From the NCBI RefSeq assembly GCF_004804335.1, contig NZ_SRXY01000008.1:1-64000 (forward strand): a stretch of DNA of 64,000 bases, in the 5' to 3' direction. The notes under the pieces are model-generated. The model saw nothing but the letters and a program-made list of their open reading frames with translations. It ran no database searches and was not told the origin of the DNA. The position numbers and the translations under genes were made by a program. Position 1 is the stretch's first letter. Every line of letters begins with the position of its first letter. This stretch comes from Pacificoceanicola onchidii (GTDB taxonomy: Bacteria; Pseudomonadota; Alphaproteobacteria; Rhodobacterales; Rhodobacteraceae). Shown in pieces: positions 1 to 8,067 of the stretch.

Positions 1-134
1 ACCTGCTGCTCACCATCGAAGCGATGAAAATGGAAACCGGCCTCCACGCCGAACGCGACGCAACCGTCAAAGCCCTAAACGTCACACCAGGCGCTCAAAT
101 CGACGCAAAAGACCTACTCATCGAGCTGGAATAA
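1..134 (+). CDS. pyc: Pyruvate carboxylase, C-terminal end (partial)
   Basis: Only the last 43 codons are in the window, read from base 3 to the TAA at 132-134. They contain the biotin-attachment signature EAMKMETG, in which the lysine between the two methionines is biotinylated, followed by the short beta-hammerhead tail ending in LLIELE. This is the C-terminal biotin carboxyl carrier domain of a biotin-dependent carboxylase. The MET-G-L-H-A wording after the lysine fits pyruvate carboxylase better than acetyl- or propionyl-CoA carboxylase subunits, but with so little sequence this is a judgement. The gene begins outside the window. It makes oxaloacetate from pyruvate (anaplerosis) and is probably unrelated to the catabolic genes that follow. 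Confidence 0.8.
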   Translation, partial: LLLTIEAMKMETGLHAERDATVKALNVTPGAQIDAKDLLIELE

Positions 135-323
135 CGGGGAGCGAATCCAATGGACTGCGCGAGGCTTTGGTGCCGCACCGGTGGACGCATACACAAGAAA
201 CCGGAGGTTGGATCACAAGAGCGCACTGTCTGATCTGAATACGCTTACGATCCATGAAACTGCAACCTCAGGATTTGGCGTGACAATCCACGCCAGTCCC
301 TGAGTAGCCAGCCTGGAGGAGAC

Positions 324-458
324 ATGGCAGCACGCAGCAACATATCACAACACAGCTTTGGCAAAGCCGTTTTAGGCGATGCGCTCTGCTGTGCTCTGAA
401 GCCGGGCAAACCGCGATCAATCAATGGCGCAAGCAATTCAAACCAAAGGCCAGCGTAG
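324..458 (+). CDS. Small ORF with strong Shine-Dalgarno, in frame with the Fur gene
   Basis: A 44-codon ORF begins at ATG 324, five bases after the core of GGAGGAG (315-321), a better ribosome site than that of the following gene. It ends at TAG 456-458, immediately before the GTG start of the Fur-family gene at 459, and both are in the same frame, so one stop codon separates them. The peptide (MAARSNIS...SNQRPA) has no recognised motif. It could be a coupling leader peptide, or the former N-terminus of the Fur gene cut off by a nonsense mutation, or chance. The rest of 135-323 holds no gene I can support. Confidence 0.25.
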   Translation: MAARSNISQHSFGKAVLGDALCCALKPGKPRSINGASNSNQRPA

Positions 459-866
459 GTGTCAGAGGAGTCTCAAAATCAGGAAAGCGATTTGCTGATC
501 GCGCACGGGCTGCGTCCGACAAAACAGCGCAGGCTAATGGCTCGGCTTCTGTTTTTTTCTTCGGGCCGACACATCGACGCGCAAATTCTTCACAACGAGG
601 CTTACAAAGAGAACGAACGCCTGTCCCTCGCCACTGTTTACAACGGATTGCGCGAGTTCGAGCAGGCCGGTTTGCTGCGGCGCGTTGCCGTCCCGAGTGA
701 ACGGGCTTGGTTTGATACAGATACCGGCCCGCACAGGCACTTCTACATCCAAAGCGAAAACCGTGTGCTTGACGTGAAAAACGACGCGGCCGTAACGCCG
801 CCGCCCGGTTACCGGATTACCCATGTCGACACGGTGGTTCACTTGCAGAAGATCGAAGCGGATTGA
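459..866 (+). CDS. Fur-family transcriptional regulator, Irr-like
   Basis: This 135-residue protein has the Fur-family layout: an N-terminal winged helix with the signature LRPTKQRRLMARLLF (about residues 18-32) and recognition-helix wording SLATVYNGLREFEQAGLL (about 55-72), then a short dimer domain with HRHFY (about 92-96). The LRPT-QR, SLATVYN and H-x-HF(Y/F) combination is typical of Irr, the haem-responsive iron regulator of Alphaproteobacteria, not of classical Fur. The start is GTG 459, the first in-frame start after the TAG at 456-458, with AAAGG nine bases upstream. It lies upstream of an AraC regulator in an accessory region, so it may be a second Irr paralogue with a local target. 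That is inference. Confidence 0.8.
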   Translation: MSEESQNQESDLLIAHGLRPTKQRRLMARLLFFSSGRHIDAQILHNEAYKENERLSLATVYNGLREFEQAGLLRRVAVPSERAWFDTDTGPHRHFYIQSENRVLDVKNDAAVTPPPGYRITHVDTVVHLQKIEAD

Positions 867-1216
867 AAGACGCGCAGTGGATCAATCTGGACCCAGAAAC
901 CGCCAAATGAATATCGCAGCACCGAGGTCAAAACGACCTTCGACAAACTTCCCCGGGCGAAGGTGTATCGTGATCTGTCTCATTTCGAGACAGTTCTCGC
1001 CCCGCTCGGGATGACAGCCAGACCTTCGATAGCTGAAACCAGAAATCCTGTTAACCTGAGCTCAATGAGGGCGCCTTGGTCAGCGGCCCGAACGCGTAAA
1101 TCAATCAATCCAGTTATCGAGTTTCAGACAGGAGGTGTCGGGCAGAACGCCGATATTGCAAAGCAGACCGTCGGCAACGTGCCACGCTGTTTTGCCCAAG
1201 GGAGGAGCCAACAACC
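867..1216 (+). other. 350-bp non-coding stretch upstream of the araC-type gene
   Basis: No convincing gene is visible between the Fur-family stop and the AraC start. The stretch holds the perfect palindrome listed at 975-993 and, at its right end, the GGGAGGAG ribosome site of the AraC gene. It most likely serves as that gene's promoter and operator region. Confidence 0.6.
975..993. promoter_or_regulatory. Perfect 7-5-7 palindrome CTGTCTC-N5-GAGACAG
   Basis: Bases 975-981 (CTGTCTC) and 987-993 (GAGACAG) are exact inverted repeats with a 5-bp spacer, 224 bp before the AraC-family start codon. The same arms with the same spacer occur at 13052-13070 (one mismatch) upstream of the dehydrogenase E1 gene. 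The size and symmetry fit an operator for a dimeric regulator. Which regulator binds is inference; the AcoR-like protein at 16727-18514 is the first candidate. Confidence 0.5.
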
Positions 1217-2158
1217 ATGAGTGTTGTCAGCAAAATGCCGCTTGTCGGCAGAACATCAGACGTCAATGAGCGTGAAAGCATGGAGCTCTGGCGCCATGTG
1301 TTTGGCGGGGTATGGGGGCCCGTTGATCTCGTCGAAATTGGTGACGGCAGATTGTCGGGAAGCCTGCATAGCCGAAAGGTCGGCGCGCTTACCTTCAACC
1401 AGTTGGAATTCGGGCACCAGATCTTCAAATGCGTCAAGGGCAACAACGCGCAGCGAGGTGAGCCTTTCTTTTCGCTGACTTTCCCGGAAAGCGGCGCCGC
1501 CAAATGTCACGTCGGTGACCAAGCCATGCGGCTTATTCCAAAGCACGCGTATCTGATCAACGTGGATCTTTCCGCGCGGCTCGAGGTCAGCAAAAGCTAT
1601 TCGACGTTCAATATCCAGATCCCGGTCTCTGCCTTGGAGTATCGCTTGGGTCGGCGCGTAGGTATTTTGCCACGAAGCGTCCTGCAGCCAGACACGATTT
1701 ACCATCATATGCAGCACCTGATTTCGGAGCTCACATCAGAAGCCAATCAGATGGGCGAAGACACGTTGGGGTTTCTTTCGAACCAGATGCTGGACACGGT
1801 TGCCTTCTTTCTGACGGCAGGAAACAGCGAGTCCGAAGAAACGCTGGCCGTGCAATGCGTGCGCGCGCGCGTGCTCGCCTATCTGGACGAAAGCTTCCAC
1901 AACGAAGCGCTCAATCCCGCGATGATCGCGAAGGATTGTGGCATATCAAGGAGCTACCTTTACAAGGTGTTCGCGAACGGCCCTTCGGTCATGGAGCACC
2001 TGCGCCATCGGCGATTGGAGGCCGCGCGCGACATGCTGGAGCGCAGCCTCGTCAAGCATTCCATGACGTCGGTCGCGATGACCTGCGGATTTTCCAGCTC
2101 GAGTGAGTTCTCGAGGCTGTTCAAGAAACACTTCGGCGCCAGCCCAAGCCAGTTCTGA
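1217..2158 (+). CDS. AraC-family transcriptional regulator
   Basis: The 313-residue protein has an N-terminal effector or dimerisation domain of the AraC_binding_2 type (about residues 30-190) and a C-terminal AraC/XylS double helix-turn-helix. The second half shows the diagnostic run AMTCGFSSSSEFSRLFKKHF (about 287-306), close to the family consensus for helices 5-7. ATG 1217 follows GGGAGGAG by about ten bases. It stands alone between the Fur-like gene and the convergent GMC oxidoreductase. The palindrome at 975-993 suggests it is itself controlled by the regulator of the acetoin-dehydrogenase-like genes. Ligand and targets cannot be read from the sequence; the minus-strand catabolic operon next door is the obvious candidate. 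Confidence 0.85.
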   Translation: MSVVSKMPLVGRTSDVNERESMELWRHVFGGVWGPVDLVEIGDGRLSGSLHSRKVGALTFNQLEFGHQIFKCVKGNNAQRGEPFFSLTFPESGAAKCHVGDQAMRLIPKHAYLINVDLSARLEVSKSYSTFNIQIPVSALEYRLGRRVGILPRSVLQPDTIYHHMQHLISELTSEANQMGEDTLGFLSNQMLDTVAFFLTAGNSESEETLAVQCVRARVLAYLDESFHNEALNPAMIAKDCGISRSYLYKVFANGPSVMEHLRHRRLEAARDMLERSLVKHSMTSVAMTCGFSSSSEFSRLFKKHFGASPSQF

Positions 2159-2181
2159 GCGCCCGTGCTGGCGTGGGTGGT

Positions 2182-3843
2182 TCACGCTTGATTGAGCACC
2201 CAACGCGCGGCCTTTTCGGCGATCATCAAGGTCGGCGAGTTGGTGTTCCCGCTTGTGATTTCCGGCATAACGCTGGCATCGACGACCCGCAGACCCGACA
2301 CACCCTTGACCCGCAGATGCGGATCCAACACGGCTGTCTTGTCTTGGACATGACCCATTTTGACAGTTCCGGCAGGGTGGAAAATTGTCGTGGCGATGTC
2401 CCCGGCCAGCTTGGCCAGTTCCTCGTCCGTCTGATATTGCTCGCCGGGTTTGTACTCTGTCGGGCCATAAGGTTTCATCGACGGTTGCCGCATGACCTCG
2501 CGAACCTGGCGCAGGCTGTCTGCCGCAATTTTCCGATCCTCATCCGTGTCCAGGTAGTTCGGAACGATATGCGGCGCGTCGCGGTAGTCGGCCGACTGTA
2601 TGCGCACGTGGCCACGACTGGTTGGATTGAGATTGCAAACGCTTACAGTGATGGCGGGAAATTCGTGAAGATCATCGCCAAAGGCCTCGAGGCTGAGCGG
2701 TTGCACATGGTATTGCAGGTTCGCATGGGTGCGCGCGCTGTCTGACCGTGTGAACGCCCCAAGCTGGCTTGGGGACATGCTCATCGGTCCGGACCGTTTC
2801 AGAGCATACTCCAGACCAATAAACGCCTTGCCCATCATCGAATTCGCAAGCGTGTTCAGTGTCCGGGTTTGCTCGACCTTGAAAACGGTCCGGATTTGTA
2901 GGTGATCCTGCAGGTTTTCACCAACCGCAGGCGCATCAACAAGAACATCAATACCCAGAGATTTCAGCAGTTCTGCCGGTCCGATACCCGAAAGCTGCAG
3001 GATCTGTGGTGAGTTCACGGCGCCTGCGGACAAGATCACCTCGCCCCGCGCTTTGACGGTTGCCGTGCGCCCCTTGTACCTGATTTTGGCCCCGGTGCAG
3101 CGCAAGCCCTTGCCCAGCACCTTGTCAAACGTCAGTTTCTTGACCTGCGCTTCCGTCAGGATGGTCAGATTTTTTCGCGACTTCGCGGGGCGCAAGAAAG
3201 CCTTTGACGTGTTCCACCGCCAACCGGAACGCTGATTGACGTCGAAGTAACCAACCCCGGCATTGTCACCCCCATTGAAATCGTCTGTCTTCTCAACCCC
3301 ATACTCGGCCATGGCATCGGAAAAACTGTCCAGCACGTCCCACCGCAAACGCTGCTTCTCGATGCGCCATTCACCGCCATGACCGTGCAGGTCTGAAAAC
3401 CGGCTGTTGTGGCCGGTTTCGGGGTCTGCGCCATCGTCCAGCCGGTAATGGTTTTCGTGGGCTTTGAAGTCTTTCAGAGAGTGCTTCCAGTTCCACTCTT
3501 CATCACCCGTCAACTCGGCCCAGTTGTCATAATCCCGCGCCTGGCCGCGCATGTAGATCATGCCGTTGATCGAAGAGCAGCCGCCCAGCGTCTTGCCGCG
3601 CGGGTAGATCAGGCTGCGTCCATTGAGACCCTTGTCCGGCTCCGTCTTGTACATCCAATCCGCGCGCGGGTTCCCGATGCAGTACAGGTAGCCGACGGGA
3701 ATATGGATCCAGGGATACGTGTCCTTCTTGCCCGCCTCCAAGAGCAGGACCTGGTTTTTTGGATCGGCGCTCAGCCGGTTGGCCAAGAGGCAGCCGGCCG
3801 TACCGGCGCCTATGACAATGTAATCAAAGAGTCCCCCTGACAT
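2182..3843 (-). CDS. GMC-family oxidoreductase (choline/alcohol dehydrogenase-like)
   Basis: A 553-residue flavoprotein with the N-terminal FAD-binding IGAGTAG (11-17), the GMC signature around GGCSSINGMIYMRG (about residues 87-100), and the C-terminal HPAGTVKMG with the catalytic histidine and GNTNSPTLMIAEKAA near the end. GMC enzymes oxidise an alcohol to an aldehyde or ketone using FAD. The closest flavour is the choline-dehydrogenase/long-chain-alcohol branch. It has no signal peptide, so it acts in the cytoplasm or on the inner membrane. It starts 14 bases after the aldehyde dehydrogenase stop, with AGGAG before ATG, and is the last gene of the operon. With the aldehyde dehydrogenase upstream it could take an alcohol intermediate to an acid or acyl-CoA. 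The substrate is unknown. Confidence 0.88.
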   Translation of the reverse strand: MSGGLFDYIVIGAGTAGCLLANRLSADPKNQVLLLEAGKKDTYPWIHIPVGYLYCIGNPRADWMYKTEPDKGLNGRSLIYPRGKTLGGCSSINGMIYMRGQARDYDNWAELTGDEEWNWKHSLKDFKAHENHYRLDDGADPETGHNSRFSDLHGHGGEWRIEKQRLRWDVLDSFSDAMAEYGVEKTDDFNGGDNAGVGYFDVNQRSGWRWNTSKAFLRPAKSRKNLTILTEAQVKKLTFDKVLGKGLRCTGAKIRYKGRTATVKARGEVILSAGAVNSPQILQLSGIGPAELLKSLGIDVLVDAPAVGENLQDHLQIRTVFKVEQTRTLNTLANSMMGKAFIGLEYALKRSGPMSMSPSQLGAFTRSDSARTHANLQYHVQPLSLEAFGDDLHEFPAITVSVCNLNPTSRGHVRIQSADYRDAPHIVPNYLDTDEDRKIAADSLRQVREVMRQPSMKPYGPTEYKPGEQYQTDEELAKLAGDIATTIFHPAGTVKMGHVQDKTAVLDPHLRVKGVSGLRVVDASVMPEITSGNTNSPTLMIAEKAARWVLNQA

Positions 3844-3857
3844 GGTCCGCTCCTGCG

Positions 3858-5357
3858 CTATTGCGCGACAGGCATATCGAACTCAGCGCCCTTGCTGATG
3901 CTCTCAGGCCATCGTTGCATGATCGATTTCTGCTTGGTGTAGAAGCGCACGCCTTCCTCGCCGTAAGCATGCGTGTCGCCAAAGAGGCTCTTCTTCCAGC
4001 CGCCGAACCCGTGCCAAGCCATGGGAACCGGGATCGGAACATTGATCCCAACCATCCCCACCTGGATGTGGCGGCCAAACTCGCGGGCGATATTGCCATC
4101 GCGCGTAAAGAGGCTGACGCCGTTGCCATACTCATGTGAGTTGATCAGATCCATGCCTGCCGCGAAGTCCGGCACCCGAACGCAGGACAGCACCGGCCCA
4201 AAAATCTCTTCTTTGTAGATCGTCATGTCCGGCGTCACATGGTCAAACAAAGTCCCTCCAAGCCAAAAGCCCGGATCATTTTGCGCCAGTTCATGTGTGC
4301 GGCCATCCACGACAAGATCAGCGCCCTGATCCACGCCGGATTGGATATATCCCGCGATCCGGTCGCGCGCGGCGGCGGTGACAATCGGGCCCATTTCGGC
4401 GTCCATTTCACGCCCGTCCTTGACCTTCAGCGTTTTGAGCCGTTCGACCAACATCGGTACGATCTTGTCGGCGACATCGCCCACCAGGGTTGCCACGGAA
4501 ATCGCCATGCAGCGCTCGCCCGCCGAGCCAAAGGCCGCGCCCATGAGCGCATCCGCGGCTTTCTCAAGGTCTGCGTCCGGCATCACCATCATATGGTTTT
4601 TTGCCCCGCCCAGCGCCTGAACCCGTTTGCCGTGGTGCGCGCCCGTTTCATAAATGTAGTTGGCAATGGGTGTGGAGCCGACAAAGGAGATCGCCTTGAC
4701 GTCCGGATGCTCCAGCAGAGCATCAACAGCCACCTTGTCCCCTTGCACAACGTTGAAGACGCCATCCGGGAAACCCGCTTCCTTCATCAGCTCCGCGTAG
4801 AGCAAGGACGGCGTCGGATCGGTTGGTGACGGTTTCAGAACAAAGGTGTTTCCGGCTGCGATGGCCACGGGAAACATCCACATCGGCACCATGACCGGGA
4901 AATTGAAAGGCGTGACGCCCGCAACCACGCCCAGCGGTTGGCGGGTCGTCCAATTGTCGATCCCGCGGGAGACCTGTTCAGTGTAATCGCCTTTGAGCAA
5001 CTGCGGGATGCCGCAGGCAAACTCGACAATATCGATGCCGCGTTCCACTTCGCCGCGCGCATCGGTAAAGACCTTGCCATGTTCTGACGTGATTGCGCGC
5101 GCCAGATCGTCTTTCCGCTCGTGGAGCAAATTGAGGAAACGGTTCATCAAGCGCGCCCGGCGGATCGGCGGCATGGCCGACCACGCTGGGAAAGCAGCGC
5201 TCGCGGCCGCGACCGCCTTGTTCACCTCGTCAACATCTGCAAGCGCGACCTGTCCTGTAACGTCCCCGGTTGCAGGGTTGAACACCTCTTGCGTCCGGCT
5301 TGTTCCGGCAAATGTGGTCTGGCCGTTGATGTAGTGGCCAATATCTTGAATCGTCAT
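3858..5357 (-). CDS. mmsA: CoA-acylating methylmalonate-semialdehyde dehydrogenase-like
   Basis: This 499-residue aldehyde dehydrogenase matches the MmsA subfamily in length and wording: GHYINGQ at the N-terminus, [15 protein letters not shown] for the cofactor site, [10 protein letters not shown], the catalytic cysteine in GSAGERCMA, and the C-terminal [11 protein letters not shown]. MmsA enzymes convert methylmalonate or malonate semialdehyde to propionyl- or acetyl-CoA with NAD and CoA, with loss of CO2. The ATG follows GGGAGAAAG. In this operon, beside a GMC alcohol oxidase and a transporter, the enzyme may serve a catabolic route for the imported compound instead of valine breakdown. The subfamily call is firm; the physiological substrate is inferred. 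Confidence 0.9.
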   Translation of the reverse strand: MTIQDIGHYINGQTTFAGTSRTQEVFNPATGDVTGQVALADVDEVNKAVAAASAAFPAWSAMPPIRRARLMNRFLNLLHERKDDLARAITSEHGKVFTDARGEVERGIDIVEFACGIPQLLKGDYTEQVSRGIDNWTTRQPLGVVAGVTPFNFPVMVPMWMFPVAIAAGNTFVLKPSPTDPTPSLLYAELMKEAGFPDGVFNVVQGDKVAVDALLEHPDVKAISFVGSTPIANYIYETGAHHGKRVQALGGAKNHMMVMPDADLEKAADALMGAAFGSAGERCMAISVATLVGDVADKIVPMLVERLKTLKVKDGREMDAEMGPIVTAAARDRIAGYIQSGVDQGADLVVDGRTHELAQNDPGFWLGGTLFDHVTPDMTIYKEEIFGPVLSCVRVPDFAAGMDLINSHEYGNGVSLFTRDGNIAREFGRHIQVGMVGINVPIPVPMAWHGFGGWKKSLFGDTHAYGEEGVRFYTKQKSIMQRWPESISKGAEFDMPVAQ

Positions 5358-5399
5358 GGCTTTCTCCCTGTTTGGCAGAAGAGTTTCGAGGGTCTCGGG

Positions 5400-5966
5400 T
5401 CAGCTCCGGCCCATCTCGTAGAATTCATCGTTGGGGCGCATCGACGTGATGTTGGCCAACCGATTTGACATCCCGAAGAACGCTGTAATCGCGGCAATGT
5501 CCCAGGCATCCTCGTTGCTGAAACCGTGTTCTCTGAGCGCCTCGAAATCTGTATCCGAGATGTGCCCAGCCGCGCTCATCACTTTCATTGCGAAGTCGAG
5601 CATCGCTTTCTGTTTCGGAGTGATGTCTGCCTTGCGGTAGTTCACGGCAACCTGATCGGCGATCAGAGCGTTCTTGGCTCGCACACGCAGGATGGCCCCA
5701 TGCGCGATCACGCAGTACTGGCATTCGTTCGCGTTGGACGTTGCAACGACGATCATTTCCTTCTCGGCGTGGCTCAGGCCACCATCCCGGTCCATGAGCG
5801 CATCATGGTATGCGAGAAAGGCTCTCAACTCGTCCGGGCGGTGCGCCAGGGTCAGAAACACATTGGGAATGAACCCGACTTTTTCCTGAACTGCCAAAAT
5901 TGTTGTGCGAAGATCGTCGGGCAAATCGATGACGTCAGGCACCGGAAATCTGCTGATTTGGGACAT
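5400..5966 (-). CDS. AhpD/carboxymuconolactone-decarboxylase-fold peroxidase-related protein
   Basis: A 188-residue helical protein carrying the redox motif NECQYCVIAHGAI (about residues 96-108), that is E-C-x2-C-x3-H, which in AhpD forms the thiol/disulfide site with a proton-relay histidine. The N-terminal wording (dlpddLRTTILAVQEKVGFIPN) and length match the peroxidase-related CMD subfamily. AhpD-like proteins reduce peroxides or act as alkylhydroperoxidases. Here it probably protects against peroxide made by oxidative steps of the operon. It lies between mmsA and the cytochrome gene; AAAGGAG is present but 11 bases from ATG. Substrate unknown. Confidence 0.82.
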   Translation of the reverse strand: MSQISRFPVPDVIDLPDDLRTTILAVQEKVGFIPNVFLTLAHRPDELRAFLAYHDALMDRDGGLSHAEKEMIVVATSNANECQYCVIAHGAILRVRAKNALIADQVAVNYRKADITPKQKAMLDFAMKVMSAAGHISDTDFEALREHGFSNEDAWDIAAITAFFGMSNRLANITSMRPNDEFYEMGRS

Positions 5967-5989
5967 CAGACACGGGCTCCTTTCAAAGC

Positions 5990-6457
5990 TTATGGTTGGT
6001 AGAGAGCCACGCTTGTCAGGTAATCCAGAACCAGCTTTCGATCAGCTTCGCCCAGCTTGAGCACCATGTAGCCTTTCACCATCGCCCGAGAGTCCGTGAT
6101 GTAGCGGTCCAGCGTTTCGCGGTCCCAAACCGCCCCCGTCTCCGCAAAGGCCTTCATGGCTTTGGAGTATTTGTAACCCTTGATGATCCCGACGGGACGG
6201 TTGACGATCCCGTTCAGGGTGGGACCCCGCGCCAGGATCACGGCAAGCTGCACGTCGGAGCCGTCCTCCGGCGCAAAGTCGTACCACGAAGACTCCTGCG
6301 AGATCAGGCCATGGCACTTGTTGCAGGTTTCCTCGTAGATCTCTTCGCCGGTGTTTCCGAATTCCTGGGAAAGCACGGCGGTTGGTGCCCCGACTGACAT
6401 CATCACAGCGACGGTGCCGCCGCAGATCTGGCGGAGTTTTGCAGACAATGATTGCAC
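5990..6457 (-). CDS. Periplasmic c-type cytochrome
   Basis: The protein has one haem-binding motif, CNKCH, about 45 residues from its start, and a later methionine-rich segment (SRAMVKGYMVLKL) that can supply the axial methionine, so it is a mono-haem class I-like cytochrome. The start is taken as GTG 6457: AAGGAG stands seven bases before it and the following stretch forms a normal signal peptide ending near VLSQ. A longer in-frame form from 6544 is less likely. It would accept electrons in the periplasm. Lying directly after the Tat-exported amidohydrolase, it suggests that part of this pathway is periplasmic and redox-active, but no periplasmic dehydrogenase is encoded in the operon. Confidence 0.85.
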   Translation of the reverse strand: MQSLSAKLRQICGGTVAVMMSVGAPTAVLSQEFGNTGEEIYEETCNKCHGLISQESSWYDFAPEDGSDVQLAVILARGPTLNGIVNRPVGIIKGYKYSKAMKAFAETGAVWDRETLDRYITDSRAMVKGYMVLKLGEADRKLVLDYLTSVALYQP

Positions 6458-6547
6458 GGGATTCTCCTTCGTCCGTGTATAAGCTGTCTTGAAGTGAATG
6501 ACGGTCAGAAGCGCGGGCCGGACAGACCGGCCCGCACTCGTCATTGT

Positions 6548-8038
6548 TCAGGTCGGGGAGATGTAGCCGTAGCGGGTGTTATCCCGGATCCCGTCGAGCA
6601 GCGCGAAGTCGGTCTTCAGCTGCTGCACGCCATCGTTGAGCATCGGCTCGAAGTCCGCGCGCAAGTCGATGTTGAACATACGGGCCGAGTTGTACCCAAG
6701 GATCGCGCTCTTCACGAGGCCATCCGCAGCACCCAGCGGGGCAAAGCCATGCTTTTCCTGCATGTCTTCAGGGATCTCGATCCGGCGCAACGCTTCGATC
6801 TGCCATTGCGGCGAGCCGTAGAAGACGGAGTCCGTCCCCCAAACAACGTGATCGGCGCCCATATGTTTGATGAGCGTGCCGAGCAGAGCAGCAGCCAAAC
6901 GCGGATGGGTCACGCAGGCATTGGCGAACGTTGTGCCAAGTTCCGCATAGACATTTGTAAGCCCGTTGTCGGACACCGCGCGACACAGATCGCTGGCCCA
7001 TTTCAGCTCACCGGTGCGCTCGAACTCCTCCAGGAACTCCGTCGGGTCTTCCAGGAACGGCCGCATCCCCGAATGGTAGATGATGAAATCCATCTCCGGG
7101 AAATCCTTGGCGACCTTTTCGACATCCCACACCGTGTTGTACTGCCATTTGTCGGCCCAGGACGTCTCGTAATCGGCCGGCATCAAACCCTTGTGGCAGG
7201 CGAACTTGGTCTTGCCGTGTTTGATGGCCTTCTCGAAGAACGGGTACATCAGCTCTTCGTCATCGAGACGGTAGGGATGTTCCGTGGTGGCCGACAGGGG
7301 ATCCCCGATCGTGTAGGCTTTCCACCCATCCATCGGAGCTCCGTTTTCCAGCGCCTCATCGACCTTGTCCATCCAGCCATCCTGGCCGGGCGTGATCACA
7401 TGGTGACCATACATGCGCTGCGTACCCGCGAGCTTGTTGACCATGTCGCGGGTTTCGATGATCGCGTCGTTTGAAATGAACGTCCAGGACGGGTCATCAA
7501 ACGGAGCACCCGACAGGACAGCAACCTTGGTGTCCGAATTCACGAACATCTGACGCATGTAGTTGTCGAACTTGTAGGATGCGAGGGTCAGCTCTTCCTG
7601 TTGCAGCGCGGGGTTCCAGTTCTCGGCTGCGAACAGACCAAGGCCCAGCAGCCCTTCCTGGTCAAAGCCATCGTGCACCATATGGGTCTGGGCATCGAAA
7701 ACGAACTGGTCCTTGTACATGTTGGCGCGTTCGTCCGCCGCGCCCGCTTCCTGGGCTTCTGCGGCACTGACACCGAACACACCGCCAAAGACTTCATTCA
7801 TGGCCATGAAACCGGCAGCCATCCCGGCCGTCGAGTTCAGGAACTGTCGGCGGCTGACCCCGTGGCGTTTCGCGTTTTCGTCGGCGAGCTCCTTGATCCG
7901 CTCCTCGACTTGCTTTTGCTTTTTGGACTGCGGCAATGGCGTGAATTCACCATTGGAAATCATTTGCGTCGGAACCGGAGCTTCGAACTCGAGATCCTCG
8001 GCCATGTTCAGTTTGTTTACGTCTAGCAGGTCTGGCAT
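6548..8038 (-). CDS. Tat-exported amidohydrolase (amidohydrolase_2 family)
   Basis: This 496-residue protein has a twin-arginine signal, SRRQFLNS (62-69) followed by a hydrophobic alanine/glycine/methionine stretch and an AEA cleavage region near residue 95, so it should reach the periplasm folded. The n-region before the twin arginines is unusually long (about 60 charged residues). The mature part is a metal-dependent TIM barrel. Likely ligands are H119 and H122 (DAQTHMVH), the histidine in FACHKG, that in FIIYHSG and the aspartate in VVWGTDSVF. The first pair is spaced HxxH instead of the usual HxH. Family members hydrolyse amides or lactones, or decarboxylate acids. The ATG follows GGAGGAC. 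The reaction here is unknown. Confidence 0.82.
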   Translation of the reverse strand: MPDLLDVNKLNMAEDLEFEAPVPTQMISNGEFTPLPQSKKQKQVEERIKELADENAKRHGVSRRQFLNSTAGMAAGFMAMNEVFGGVFGVSAAEAQEAGAADERANMYKDQFVFDAQTHMVHDGFDQEGLLGLGLFAAENWNPALQQEELTLASYKFDNYMRQMFVNSDTKVAVLSGAPFDDPSWTFISNDAIIETRDMVNKLAGTQRMYGHHVITPGQDGWMDKVDEALENGAPMDGWKAYTIGDPLSATTEHPYRLDDEELMYPFFEKAIKHGKTKFACHKGLMPADYETSWADKWQYNTVWDVEKVAKDFPEMDFIIYHSGMRPFLEDPTEFLEEFERTGELKWASDLCRAVSDNGLTNVYAELGTTFANACVTHPRLAAALLGTLIKHMGADHVVWGTDSVFYGSPQWQIEALRRIEIPEDMQEKHGFAPLGAADGLVKSAILGYNSARMFNIDLRADFEPMLNDGVQQLKTDFALLDGIRDNTRYGYISPT

Positions 8039-8067
8039 TGTGTCCTCCTCTGTGCCTTTTCTGTGGG

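Noticed and set aside
245-436. Minus-strand ORF of 63 codons in the region before the Fur-type gene
   Set aside because: No ribosome site, no recognisable protein, and it lies opposite the better-initiated plus-strand ORF.
2173-2745. Long plus-strand ORFs opposite the GMC gene and similar long antisense ORFs elsewhere
   Set aside because: They mirror well-supported genes and have no family motifs; high GC makes antisense frames stay open.
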